Shown piece by piece: positions 35,581 through 47,250 of a DNA stretch of 64,000 bases (within the stretch, counting starts at the first letter, position 1; each line of letters begins with the position of its first letter). Source of the DNA: Apis mellifera (taxonomy: Eukaryota; Arthropoda; Insecta; Hymenoptera; Apidae); NCBI RefSeq assembly GCF_003254395.2, contig NC_037648.1, forward strand, positions 9,302,009 to 9,366,008. Reading direction: 5' to 3'. A program made the translations under genes and the position numbers. The notes below the pieces were generated by a model that saw nothing but the letters and a program-made list of their open reading frames with translations, searched no databases and was not told the DNA's origin.

Positions 35581-37140
35581 TTGGTAAAAGTTTCACTTTG
35601 TCGATCACTTCCATATCGAGATCACTTCCATATTTTAGATCTGTCTGGTGAGGCGGAAATGCCAGTCATCCCTTTCACCCACCACTTACACCATATCCCC
35701 GTATCTCTACATTTACCCAACCGATCAGCCAATGGAAACGCAAAACCGCACAAACAAATCGCAAAATGACAAACGGCAAACAAAAGTCATCGCCGCGTAC
35801 CTTTAGCTCGATTCTAAAAAATTCCCGTACCAATTCTCTCTTTGCATCGTACGGCCTGTCCAATTTCATATTTTCCTGTGAACCGGGCGAAAGTAATTAA
35901 AATTGCAACTGGTGAAAAGCAAAGTGCAGAGTGTGTACGCCATACATCCTTTTTGAAAGGTTGGAAAAATTTCACGAAACAAGAAGATCACGAATTCCAC
36001 GTGTGTGGAATTCGAGGATAGTCTCGCACTTCTTCGATTTTAATCAAAATTGAGATGTTGAACGTAATAACTAAAATTATAATAATAAGTTTTTAATTTT
36101 AAATAAAATCCATTTAGAATTCCAATTTTATTTTTTATTTTTTATAAAACTTTTTAATATTTATATCAATGACAAACTATGAATTGAACTTATAATATTT
36201 ATTACAATTAATAACTTGTTAATGTTTCAAATTTTTTCATATTATAAAACAATGGAATTTCATCTTTTAAGAATTTTTTTTTCTTCTTAATATTACGAGT
36301 AAAATATTATAATTATAGTTGTCAAGAGAATAGTTTTTCGTCTAGTTAATTCATAAAACATAGATACAGATACATAATTCTTTCAAAATTTGTTCATCCA
36401 TATTCTTATAATTATAGATATGAGTATATCATTTTATCAAATATCATCGAAATCGATGAAGATTTTATTTGAGACTCGCCACGTGAGTCGCGATATCATA
36501 TTCTAGATTTCATTCGCGGTCACGATGCTTGTTCAAACGTTTGTTCTTTCTTTTTTTTTCTTTTTTTTTTTTTTCTCTCCACGTTATGTGCATAAGTATT
36601 GCGTGTGTCTTTCGCGCGGTTTTCCACCAGGTTCGGTAAACTCAACCGCTATTTGCACGGTCAATTCTCACGGTATGTTTCTTTCACTCGAGACTCGAAT
36701 GTCAACCTGACCGATATATGTGTCAACTGAGAAAGGATCCAGGAGACTTTTGCGACTTTCGAATTTTCAATATTTTCAATCATTATTTGTTTCCAAGGAT
36801 TGTTCATCTTAGAGCGAGATTGACTGAAATAAACTCTTACTCGAATGATTGCTCGTTCAAATTCGTACTTCACTTTTCGTTTGCTGTAATAATTTATTTT
36901 AAATAACGTTGGATTCGAAAATTATTGTAAATATTTTTATAAAACCGGATATAGATATATTTGGTGAATTAGTTATTATAAAAACTTTTTTCAACAATAT
37001 TTTTTTTTATAGATCTTTTCTATCAATCCTAACACGTTCGATTATGAAAATATATTGTAAAATCAGCTGGACGCGCAAATTTAAAATTCTACGATCACGT
37101 GAGAGAATATCGTTTACCCGAGAAGACGTATATTGGAACA
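35580..37140. other. Small islands within A+T-rich sequence
   Basis: A direct repeat of GATCACTTCCATAT occurs at 35603-35616 and 35620-35633. A block at 35640-35960 is G+C-richer and ends in the palindrome at 35991-36014. A long pyrimidine run lies at 36545-36578. Short frames at 36525-37145 have no recognisable content. Confidence 0.5.
35991..36014. repeat. Perfect palindrome, 10-bp arms, with an E-box
   Basis: CGAATTCCAC-GTGT-GTGGAATTCG is a perfect 10-bp inverted repeat. The junction creates CACGTG at 35998-36003, the canonical E-box core for bHLH factors. The symmetry could be a binding site or a stable cruciform. Confidence 0.7.
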
Positions 37141-37620
37141 ATTAACTCGACGATGAAATGAGCACACTCCATCCGTGCTCCACCGCCGTCTGCAAAACTT
37201 CACGACAATTTCTGATTACTAAACGCGACGCATGAATATCCGTATTAAGCACCGCCTGCAACTGTCTTTTCCAAGTTGTAATTGTCCTTTCGGTGACAGC
37301 GGCGATGCAGAGTATTCGCTGGGAAGGCACGTGCCCCACCTCGAAACATTGCAATATATCCGAATGCATTATCCATGTGCAACGTGGAAACGCATCACGC
37401 TCGACTTCCATTCTAATTGAATCTTCCGCCACGTTTCGTCCAAAAGCCTCATAATTAATTCGTATTATCGATACGTCTTGCCTCGGATCGAGATTGGACC
37501 GTTCGATCGAGATTGAGGTTAGGTTCGAGCAGATGTAGTATTCTAGCAGATGTGAAATAAGATTGCTTTCAAAGGGAGCAATGATTCTCGATTATATATT
37601 GCGCGACCTGGTTTACGAAG
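37140..37620. other. G+C-rich island with a minus-strand open frame
   Basis: A minus-strand frame is open from 37432 to a TAA at 37144-37142. Its first ATG is at 37411, giving 89 residues. The product looks mixed and soluble, but no domain is recognised and the ATG context is ordinary. Two direct repeats follow: GATCGAGATTG twice near 37487-37518 and AGCAGATGT twice near 37529-37553. It is not called as a gene. Confidence 0.35.
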
Positions 37621-40120
37621 ATTAGCTGAATCTTAGAAACTTTAAGGTGTGAATTAATTATTATTACTATTATTATTAGTGATATAAATGTTTGTTAGAT
37701 TTGTTGAAAGAATAATTTGGATTTATTGGGTTTATTTGGAGTAATGGATTTTATGGAAATATTGTGTTTAGAAATTAATTTATAATAAATACAATAAAAA
37801 ATTGGATGTTTCCAATAAATGTTTCCAAAAATATTAAGAATATTAGAAAAGTTTAATCTATATAGAAAAATATATTCTCTTTGGAATAAATAAAGATTCA
37901 AGGAAAAATTTATGAACGAGATATTTAATGAGATTATTTCAGAAATATTGGGCAAAGTTATTTCATTAAAAATCATTTATAGTTTCAATAAGTGAAGAGA
38001 AGGATCGCGTTTTATTCGACGTGAATCACAGGCTTTGAATGAAACTAATCTTCTTACTTATTTCCTAGATTCCAACAATACAAACATAATTGTCGATTGT
38101 CATTTTTCCCTTCTTCTTCCTTGCTTCCATATTTTCGATCATTGGATTCAAATTTTCGTACAATAAGTTGACGTTAAAAGTGATGTCATGGACAAAATTT
38201 TTTGCGATTTCAAATTTCAACGTGGCACGGATTCCCACGGCAAAGGAGAGATAGAACAAAACGAGGGGAAGCTACGGGCAATTAAATCTCCCCTAAAACC
38301 ACTGAGTATCCTAATTCTCGTTGGGAAATGAAAGCCGTTCAACTCGAATCGATATTCAAACGTCATTACCAAATTAACCAGAGTAGCTGACAATTGGCCG
38401 TGAGATCAGATATATCCCTTCATTTATCGAAAAATTGAAAATGTAAATTTGTTTGAAGAAAGAATCGCATTTGAAATATTAATTAGAAGATATTAAACAT
38501 TTTTTCTTTGCCTTTGATATTGACGAAATTTAAGAATAATGGTCACTATCATGAAGGTATCGTAAATGTATCGATTAAAATATAATTTATGCGTATATAA
38601 TTAATAATTTTTATGAATAAATAAAAATTCATATTGTCCATTGAATATTTTTAATTTTACTTTGGATACTTTATACATTTTGTGCAGCACGTACACGCAT
38701 ATTGTTAATTTATATTCATTTATAAAGTAACCGATTAAAATTCGGTCAAAGAAAGGAATTAATCATTTTCTTTTTCCCTGTTAATGTACGTGACTCACAT
38801 GTATATTTAAAATATATTCTTTTTCGTGAAATTATTTCAATTTATTATTACGAATAATTCATCATATTTCCCAATATGCAATAAAATATGGAGATATCCG
38901 TAACGCGTCTCGAATTCTAATTAAAAAACCAATCACAATAGAAATAATTTCTCTTGCCTTGTTTCGTTCGATCGCATAAATATTAATTTCATATTCTTTT
39001 TTAAAAATATTTCTTACCAACCAACCTATTTAATTTCTTTGCCTCTTTCGAACAATTTCACATTTAATAAAAATATTCTCCATCGAATTTTGTTACCTTT
39101 TTTTTAACTTCCCCATTAATAAAACACTTAAAAACAATACGTTTAATTTTCCAAATATGTACATTTCTCATTTAATAATTTTTTATTCGATCGTAAAAAT
39201 AATACGATAGGAAATCACAAAAATACGAAATTATTATACTCTTATTATCGAGTAAAAAAAAAGATAAAAAATTGGATCGTATCAATACGACGAATGGTTA
39301 ATTAGGATCGTAAACCGACATCAATACAGGATTAATAGTGTTTCCGCGTTTAATACCAGATTCGATCTCGATGTTGTTTTGAGCTTAGAACTACTCAGAA
39401 CTACGTGGTGAACTACGTTCGACCGCAATCGAGCAGTCAAACTTCAAACATTCGAAGACCAAAGTTCATTCCTGTCTAAACGTTGAATCGTTTTAGATAC
39501 ATTCAAGAAATATTATACCAACTTGTTGGCAAATATTTACATCCTTTCGTATGATCGTCATCGGTTAAATTTAATGGTAAATATTTGACTTCTCTTTTCA
39601 GGAATATTATTATTTATTACCGGGCCACTTCACAGCGTTGATAAATAGTTGCTCACCATAGTTCAGTAAGTAATCAATGAAAATTAATTCGTGTTATAAT
39701 GAATTTCATTATTATTAGAATTTATTTCTCTATGATAATTTTAATCGAATTTTTATCTTACTTATATAGTTACAAAGGGAAAAACTTGAATAGAATTTTT
39801 AATATTAAATCTAAAAATTTTCTAAAATGCTTATAATTTTTCTAAATTTAGCATAGTTCGTTAGATTCTTTATAAATTTAATTTATATAAATTATTTTAT
39901 TGTTATTTTTTAGTATTTTCGTATCAAAGAATAATTTTTAAAGAAAATAAAAAATTTTCCTAGATAAAACTACCATAAATAACGTATCCCTACACTCATA
40001 CACACATACGTGTATATATATAAAATCCATATCTATAAAATATCTGGAAAAAAGAAAAAAAGAAAAATAAAATACCTACAAGAAGTATTTACTAGCAATA
40101 GTATTTTTCATATTACAGGG
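37620..40120. other. A+T-rich stretch with small islands
   Basis: Minor islands lie at about 38210-38410 and 39290-39500. The latter contains three GAACTAC words (39388, 39398 and 39410). A splice-like segment at 39602-39666 is described in the findings. No coding gene was recognised. Confidence 0.5.
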
Positions 40121-40650
40121 ATTTTTTGAAAAATAATCAAAAAATATTTCTACGTAGAAATTCACGAGCAGATGTTATAAAATACAATAATCTAAACGTT
40201 TCTGTTGTCTATAATAACTATCGTGTCGATCACGACGAGGTGGAACGAGTCAATGTTATCTCAGCCGACAGTAGAGATCCGTATCAAAGCGGCAACATAC
40301 CTCGGATAGTTTCGTTTGAATTAGGCACAGGAAAAGCGTCATGGGGATTCGGTTTAAGCATTTGACGGGCAAAAGGAAGCATGGTAAAAGCGTGTATCCG
40401 CTTTATACGCTGGTTTACGCGCTTTTATCTTTACGATTACGCTCGCGTAAAATCGGAGTTTAATTTAAAGCTTGGAGGAGCACGGTAGGAGCTTATAACG
40501 TTGGGCATTCGGTTGATTGCATCCTTCTTCGAGAAGGAAGCTTGGTGGAAAGTTCGACAGGAAGGAAAATACGAGGATGAAACTCTATAACTGGAACTAC
40601 GATGGCTGTCCTTGAAAGAAAAAATTGGAGAGAGTTCGTAGGGAAAATTT
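40120..40650. other. G+C-richer island with GCG-centred inverted repeats
   Basis: It holds a 79-residue plus-strand frame (40126-40365) with no known domain. Downstream are TAAAAGCG/CGCTTTTA (40385-40392 with 40420-40427) and TTACGC-TC-GCGTAA (40437-40450), a cluster of nested inverted repeats. Confidence 0.45.
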
Positions 40651-41290
40651 CAAACGTTCAATATTTCTGATCTGATTCTTGTTAAATTAATGTAATTAAA
40701 CGATCAATTTTGAATTCTCTTCATTATTATATTATAATATTTCAATATCTAGCAAGAATTTTTTATTTATCCAAGCATGGTCAGTTTTATATTTACGATT
40801 TAACATACACATAAAGGAATGGATGATAAAATTAAAGTATATATTTTTTTTTATGAAATTTAAATTTCTCAAATGATAAGATATAGTGTATAGGAATTAT
40901 AATAAATGATTGTTGTTAATTTAAATTGACAGATTCAATTTAACAATTTTTCAATCATATTCATATTTGTACTTGCAATGCATGTATGTATACTCAAAAT
41001 TATCATATTAATAATCATCAAAGTAATATGAGTAACTCTGATATTGAATTTGTTATATTAATATTGAATTTCCATTACATGTGCTTCATGCTAATTAATA
41101 ATTTCCGCAAATCTATATTTTCATATCGTAAAATTTTACATTCATGTTTTATATAAATAATTATTATCAAACTTTTAAAAATGTATACATGTATAATGCG
41201 TGGAAAAATTCGTTAATTTCGTCGAATTTATCGAACGAAACCTTTCGTTATTTATCTTATGCTTATCTAATTATTTGATTTTCGACTTTG
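40650..41290. other. A+T-rich non-genic stretch
   Basis: I see nothing of note in this segment beyond A/T runs. Confidence 0.55.
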
Positions 41291-42430
41291 ATTTTTAACT
41301 ATTAACCTAGATCAAAGGGGTTGCGCGTAAGAGTAGCATCTGTGACAAGAGCGATAACAAGGAGTCAAAGAGGCCCCAGGTGCCTAAGCGACTAACAGGC
41401 CCGTTAATTGCACTGATACGATCTTAAATTTATGATACGCCAATAGCTAAGAGAGGCAACATGTTAGAAACACACGTGTTTGCGAATGTATAATAATCCG
41501 TGACTGCCGATTAATCCGTGACCTAATTACAAAGATAATGCTCCTGTGTCGATAACTTTTGCAAAAAAAGAAGAAATTTCGTCCCAAACAAAACGGAATA
41601 AAATCACGTACGAAGAACAGAGAACAAATTCCACATATTCATTACATCGATGTAACAAAATTAAGAATTAATTACTGTCCCACAAACATACGAATAAATT
41701 TTAAATCTTCGTATTCACGATATTTAAAACTAAATTAATTTCATCCTTCATGTATCGTTACTTCTATTAACTCAGAAAAATTTCAGAATCGACGACTTTT
41801 CATTTGAAATGTGTGGATCGCGCGAATAACCAAACAAAGTAATTCGATTCACGCATCAGTCGCACGCCAGAAATCACAAGAAATCTCGCGCGATTCCGGG
41901 CCAACGACATTTCTTTCGCTCGAGGACACCCCGTATATTCCCTGTAACGGCTGGGAAGAGAGCTCGAATGCATAAAGTTAAATACCCGCCGGCGTAACCC
42001 AGGCTACAGCCCGACTACGCTCGAGTATCCTCGGTAAGCCCTCGCTGGAGATCACGTATATTCCTTGGGGAGTACAAGCTCTTTTTAATGTCGCGATCTT
42101 CAGAATTTCTTTCTTTCCGTACTTTCCCCTCCCCGAAACTTCCAACTTCATCCTCTCCCTTCCTTTCATTCTCTCTCTTTCTCTCCATTCACCCTCTCGA
42201 CCCCCTGCTTCCCCCCGTACACCTTTCTCTCTCTCTATCTCTCTATCTCCTCCCTTTGTTCCCTCGGGTGTTCCGATGTTTCGTAAAATGGATTTGCTTC
42301 CTGCGGTGGCTCTGCGTTGTCGCGATGGAACGAATGAAAATTTCGGCTCCCCGACTGAAAAATAGTAATCGATCTCACGGAGCTCCGGTATAAAACGGAA
42401 TTGGAAAATGGGGAGGGATTGTTTTTTTTT
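41290..42430. other. Islands with a C/T-rich tract
   Basis: Balanced sequence at 41310-41530 and 41800-42070 is followed by a strongly pyrimidine-rich tract at 42105-42260. Frames here (41978-42459) are low-complexity translations. A T run lies at 42439-42453. Confidence 0.45.
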
Positions 42431-42932
42431 CCTGTTTTCTTTTTTTTTTTTTCGTTCACTTGTTCGATACTGATTGTTCCTTTCCGAATCCGGAAGCGTA
42501 GGAGATAGCGATAGAGACCGGGATATCCGGGATATTATGCGAGCTCTTTGATCAGATTTCCGGTGGATGGAGAAAGTTTATTGATTGGCTGGTTAACGAT
42601 GAATGATTAATTTGCTTGTTTGTCCTTTCTTTTTCCTTTCTCTTTCGAGATGTTGATGATCAAGTTGGAGATTGGAAATTTTCGATAAGCGAGTTGAATT
42701 TTAATTAGGAATTAATTAATAGGGATGATTTTTATAATTATATCTTTGTATTTATGGTATTTTTTCTATTTTTGTACGTTACATATTTTTTTTTTTTTTT
42801 GGTTTCTTTTTAAATTTAGTTGTGATAGTGTAAAATATGACAAGTGTCGAACAAAGTTTGTAATAAAATAGTACGTTTATTATACAGGTTATCTTTCAAA
42901 ATTTTCTGATTTTTATTTGCGTTTCATATATG

Positions 42933-42949
42933 TATATATATATATATAT
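42933..42949. repeat. (TA)8 microsatellite
   Basis: This is a perfect TA dinucleotide tract. Confidence 0.9.
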
Positions 42950-43027
42950 GAATCGATATTACATTCATATCATAAAGCTATGTGTCGACTGGGATCCCAA
43001 ACATGTGCAGCGAACGTGTTAACCCCT

Positions 43028-43035
43028 TGACGTCA
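43028..43035. promoter_or_regulatory. Full CRE-type palindrome TGACGTCA
   Basis: TGACGTCA lies inside the 10-bp palindrome TTGACGTCAA. This is the full consensus bound by CREB/ATF bZIP factors. A single 8-bp match is weak evidence of function on its own, but it sits in a local G+C-richer patch rather than in plain A+T-rich DNA. Confidence 0.35.
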
Positions 43036-43639
43036 AATAGGGTCTGTGACACGCCAAGCGTTTCCAATACCTATCAAAGTGTGCAAACGTGTCAAAGACG
43101 TTTCATATCAAGATGTTAAATATCCTTCCTTATTGTAGATATTTCAATTTCCATATGATATATCCAATCTTTCTTAACAAATAACCCCAGAATATTGATC
43201 CTCGTAATTACGATCCTCCAATTTTATGATCAAACTGTTATACTTTTTTAATTCCTTAAGGATGAAACTTCCTTCATCCTTCGTTCTTGGATCTTTTACA
43301 ATTAGATAGATTTGTCAACTCCCTTTCTTTTTTTCTTCATTAAATTATTTAAAATCTTAATTAATTTCTAGATACTTTTAAAATTTAAAAATCCTTCCTC
43401 TTTATAATATCTTTAGATCATTTACAACTATTTATTTGCAAATAAATTAATAAAATTTACATGCAATATGTATCTTGTATAATAATTAATACGAGATCTC
43501 TCTTTCTCACTCTTTTTCACCTTCTTTCTGAATCTAATCCAGATCTAAGACCGGATTAATGGTACAAAACTTTATTACACTTCTTAGAAATAAGAATTAT
43601 CACGAAACTTCTCTTTTCTTTCCTCGTCGTTTCAATAAA

Positions 43640-44890
43640 CATTTTATCGTTTCGTCGTCTCACTTTCCACGATTCGAGACTTCTCTCGAGGAGATTACAC
43701 TGCACGGGATTTAGCTGTTAATTAACGAGGACGAATGATCTTAAGGGCTTTAAACCCATTATTGCCGGAAGAGACTTATTCCGTCACTTTCTTATTCCAC
43801 TCCACTTTCTCGGACGTACTCGGGACGGATTCTCGCCGATTTCTGAAATCGTAAGAACCCTGCTTATTTCAGTTGAGAGGAGAGGGAGGGAGATAAGAGG
43901 GGTCGGATAAAAATAATTCCTGGCAAGGTTCAAGTGGAAATCTGTTGAGAAATTCTTGGATCTGCTAATAGTTTTTTATCCGCGCCATTTAATTTTTTCC
44001 GATTTTTTACGTGATTAATCTTCTTCGAAATGTGAAAAAGTTATATATGCATTGTGCAGAATTTTAAACGCGGTTAAAGTTGAATGGAATTGACGATATT
44101 GAAGATTCTGTGGCTTGATCAGAAGTTTTTTCTTTTGTACTTTGTTGAGCATGGAGAAGAATAATTAATGTTGGAAGAAAAAGAGGGTTAAAATAAAAAG
44201 AGTTGAATAAATGTCTTTTTTAATATCATTTTGCTGAGCATAGAGAAGAATAATTAAAGAAAAGAAAAAAGAATCAAAATGTATAATAATATAATGCACA
44301 CGTATAAATTAAATTGTTGAACTAAAAGAACATATTTACACGTAAAATAAATTGTTAGAAAAAGAAAATGAAATAACATGGAATGTCTTATAAACAAAGT
44401 AAATTGGCTTTATTCGAGTATGAAAAAAAGGAATAAAATCGAGTTATAAAAACCCTATCTACCTTAAAAGAAGGTATAAACCTAACAATATAATGTTTAG
44501 TGGTAGTAACTTGGTGCTTATATAAGCTCTTTCAAAACATACAGAAGATTGGAATTATTCAATATATTGAATCAATGCAATTGATATGATGCAGTATAAC
44601 TTCTTCTAATCCTTAAATTTTTTAAATTTTTAAATCATCATCTGACGTAAAAGTCAATATAAGTATATATTTTATTAAATCATTAAGTCCATATTTCATT
44701 TAAATTCAGAATTTTTAAAATTTAATCCAATTTATTTATCAATGCATATCCTCGCTCGTATTTATTTATTTGATTTGTTTCAATATTTTAGGGATACCTA
44801 GAATTCCTAGTAACCCAGAAATTTATAATTATATCTGAATCGAATTTATTTAACATCGATCGTATTATAATAATAAAAAGTGATCAAATA
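43640..44890. other. Small island then A+T-rich sequence
   Basis: The block at 43650-43950 is G+C-richer, with a purine-rich GA/G tract at 43875-43905. The remainder is A+T-rich without visible genes. Confidence 0.5.
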
Positions 44891-45500
44891 TTGTCTTTAT
44901 ATTCCAAAACGCAACAATATCGATAACGAAACGTCGACATACAGAGATAAAAAAATGGCGAAGTAACATGCCGATAAAGCAAAAGGAAAGAACAACAACA
45001 AAAAAAAAAGAGTAGAGAGGCAAAGAAAGACACGGGAAAGCCAGTTGTGCGCCAGAGAATTTCCGTTTGAACGGTGATTCGCGTGCAAAAAATAAAAAGC
45101 ACGGGCATGTAATCCCGAGATAGGAAGGGAACAACGTTTATCCCTGGGTGGAGCGCGACGGTTTTTCACGCGGATGGAACGGTGGCATCTTCGTCGAATT
45201 GCGGTTTAAAAAGGAAGCAAAAGGCCGAGAGAGAAATGGATAAATCAGCCGGTTATCGGCAGAACATCTGGAGTGCGGAGAATTGCGGCCATCCGTATTG
45301 AAACGAAAAAGGCGTGAGCTTCGAATCAACGATAATTTTGTCGTGTCCCGGTTTTGTGACGTTTTACGAAAACCATGGCCATATGTGCCGTACCTTCATA
45401 ACTATTTGCCTTCTCTTTTTACGTTCTATGTTTTTTTGGAAATATGTAAACGAGGGATGAAGAGTGCATGCGTCGAAGCGATGCGTTGCAACTGATTTTA
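44890..45500. other. G+C-rich island with overlapping frames
   Basis: Four minus-strand frames and one plus-strand frame overlap in this block. Their mutual overlap argues for composition rather than coding. No domain is recognised. Confidence 0.45.
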
Positions 45501-45848
45501 ATCTGTAGTACGATAGTACATATGTACGTAATATTTATTGCTTGTATTAAAAAATAGAGGATTGAAGATGAAAAGTTTCTTTTTTTAAGTGGGAAATTAC
45601 ACCTATTGTTTTTTATCCTTAATCTTTTCAAAATTTGTTTGTATTTGTTTGTGTCATGCTGTTTATGCAGTTTGCTTTGTTATTAGATTTTTTGGAGGAA
45701 TATAAAAAATATTTTCAGCCTGAAATAACTTATAGAGTCTTGATTATTGTTTCAATAAAACAAATTATAATAAAATTTATATTTAAGTTTCGAATGATTC
45801 CCCAGAATTTATATCAAATTAATCTTTTGAGATGGATAATATGCAAAT

Positions 45849-45876
45849 ATCTTGATATCACGATTCATATCAAGAT
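45849..45876. repeat. Perfect hairpin, 10-bp stem
   Basis: ATCTTGATAT (45849-45858) pairs perfectly with ATATCAAGAT (45867-45876) across an 8-nt loop. Confidence 0.65.
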
Positions 45877-46750
45877 CTCGAGTCAAGAAATTTTATTTTC
45901 AATATAATTTTTTTATATAACATTACCTTTTTTTCGATCACAGTTACGAGTTTAATTAATATTTGGCTGGAGAATAGAAAGTCGAGAATAGCGTGAGGAC
46001 AGGTTTGTAAAATGTTGCCCGCTTTTCAGAAGATTAATTGTAATGGGAATGGAATCTGTTGGCGCGAAGAATTCATTACAACAAGTAATATGATTAAATA
46101 TGGCAATATTTATCCGAATAGGGAAGGATTCTCGATTGGTGGGATTAAAGTGTACAGGCTTGAATTTTTAATCGAAATGTCGTGATTGTCATCGAGGTAG
46201 AAACGAGAAATATAAATTTCAATAATATTTAATCCCCACGTAATTTGTAATATTTTGCAACGCTGTTAACTTGCAAAATACAATATACGAGATCGTAATT
46301 CGATTTATCTTTGGACAAAAGTATCGAAATAATATTTATGTGTATTTTCATTTGAACGTAACGTGGTTCGATTTTTTTTTTTTTTTTATTTATTGGAAAG
46401 TGGTAATCAGTTGACTAGAATGTATCACGATTTTATGCATCTGTAATAAATATTCTTCGAGTTGCATGAGATTGTTGGCAGAACACAGAATATTTACGAG
46501 TATGTGAGAGATATCGAGGTTTCCTCGGTAATATAATTATCAGAGATCAAATATTAAATCGGCCAACGTTGCATGATTTATTCAAAAATATATATGTCGT
46601 CCAAATGGAAAAAAAACTTTGACAAGAAAAAAAGATATGAACGATTTTGATCATTAGAAAAAAAATATTAAAAAGGAGAGAAGAAAGGAAAAAAATTTTG
46701 AACAAAAGAAATATAGATTTCTTTTCAATTTATCAAATTAAATAATAAGA

Positions 46751-46773
46751 AAATAAATAAATAAATAAATAAA
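46751..46773. repeat. (AAAT)n microsatellite
   Basis: This is about five and a half copies of a perfect tetranucleotide. Confidence 0.9.
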
Positions 46774-47202
46774 GATATTAGAATTTTAAATATTGAAACT
46801 TTACATAATATATAGAAGATGAACCTGAAGTTTTAATATTTTTCTCTTTTAAATGTTCAGTGTTGTTATAAAAAAAAATTCGTGGATAAAAATTCTATTG
46901 AAAAATTGAAAAAAATACCGCATCTTTGATTTTATCCTCTCAAAGATATTTATTCCACCGACAAATTAAAGTGATTCCATATTTTCAACTTATTATCTCC
47001 ACTTCTACGAACCTTCATGAATTGCAGAAAATTTTCGAATCAAATGAATTTTCTCGAAAAACGATATTCAAAAGCGGAGGAATAATCTTTCCGCTTAATA
47101 TTTTGATCCAAAAATAAATAATTAAAAGAAGAGGGGAAAAAAAATACCGTCCCAATTTTTAATTCCACAGCTGGATCACAATCACTGTCATATGCATCAC
47201 GT

Positions 47203-47250
47203 AAAAAAAAAAAGAAAGAAAAAAAAAAGAAAAAAGAAAAAGAAGAAAAA
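47203..47250. repeat. A-rich low-complexity tract
   Basis: This is poly-A broken by single G residues. Overlapping lysine-rich and phenylalanine-rich frames across it are translations of this tract. Confidence 0.9.

Larger units (their letters stand above)
42430..43640. other. A+T-rich stretch with TA microsatellite and a CRE site
   Basis: A tandem CCGGGATAT pair lies at 42518-42535, a T run at 42787-42800, and a TA tract at 42933-42949. The CRE palindrome at 43028-43035 lies in a small G+C-richer patch (42980-43090). Confidence 0.5.
45500..47250. other. A+T-rich non-genic stretch
   Basis: It holds a perfect hairpin at 45849-45876, a T run at 46373-46387, an AAAT tract at 46751-46773, and an A-rich tract from 47203. 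Confidence 0.55.
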
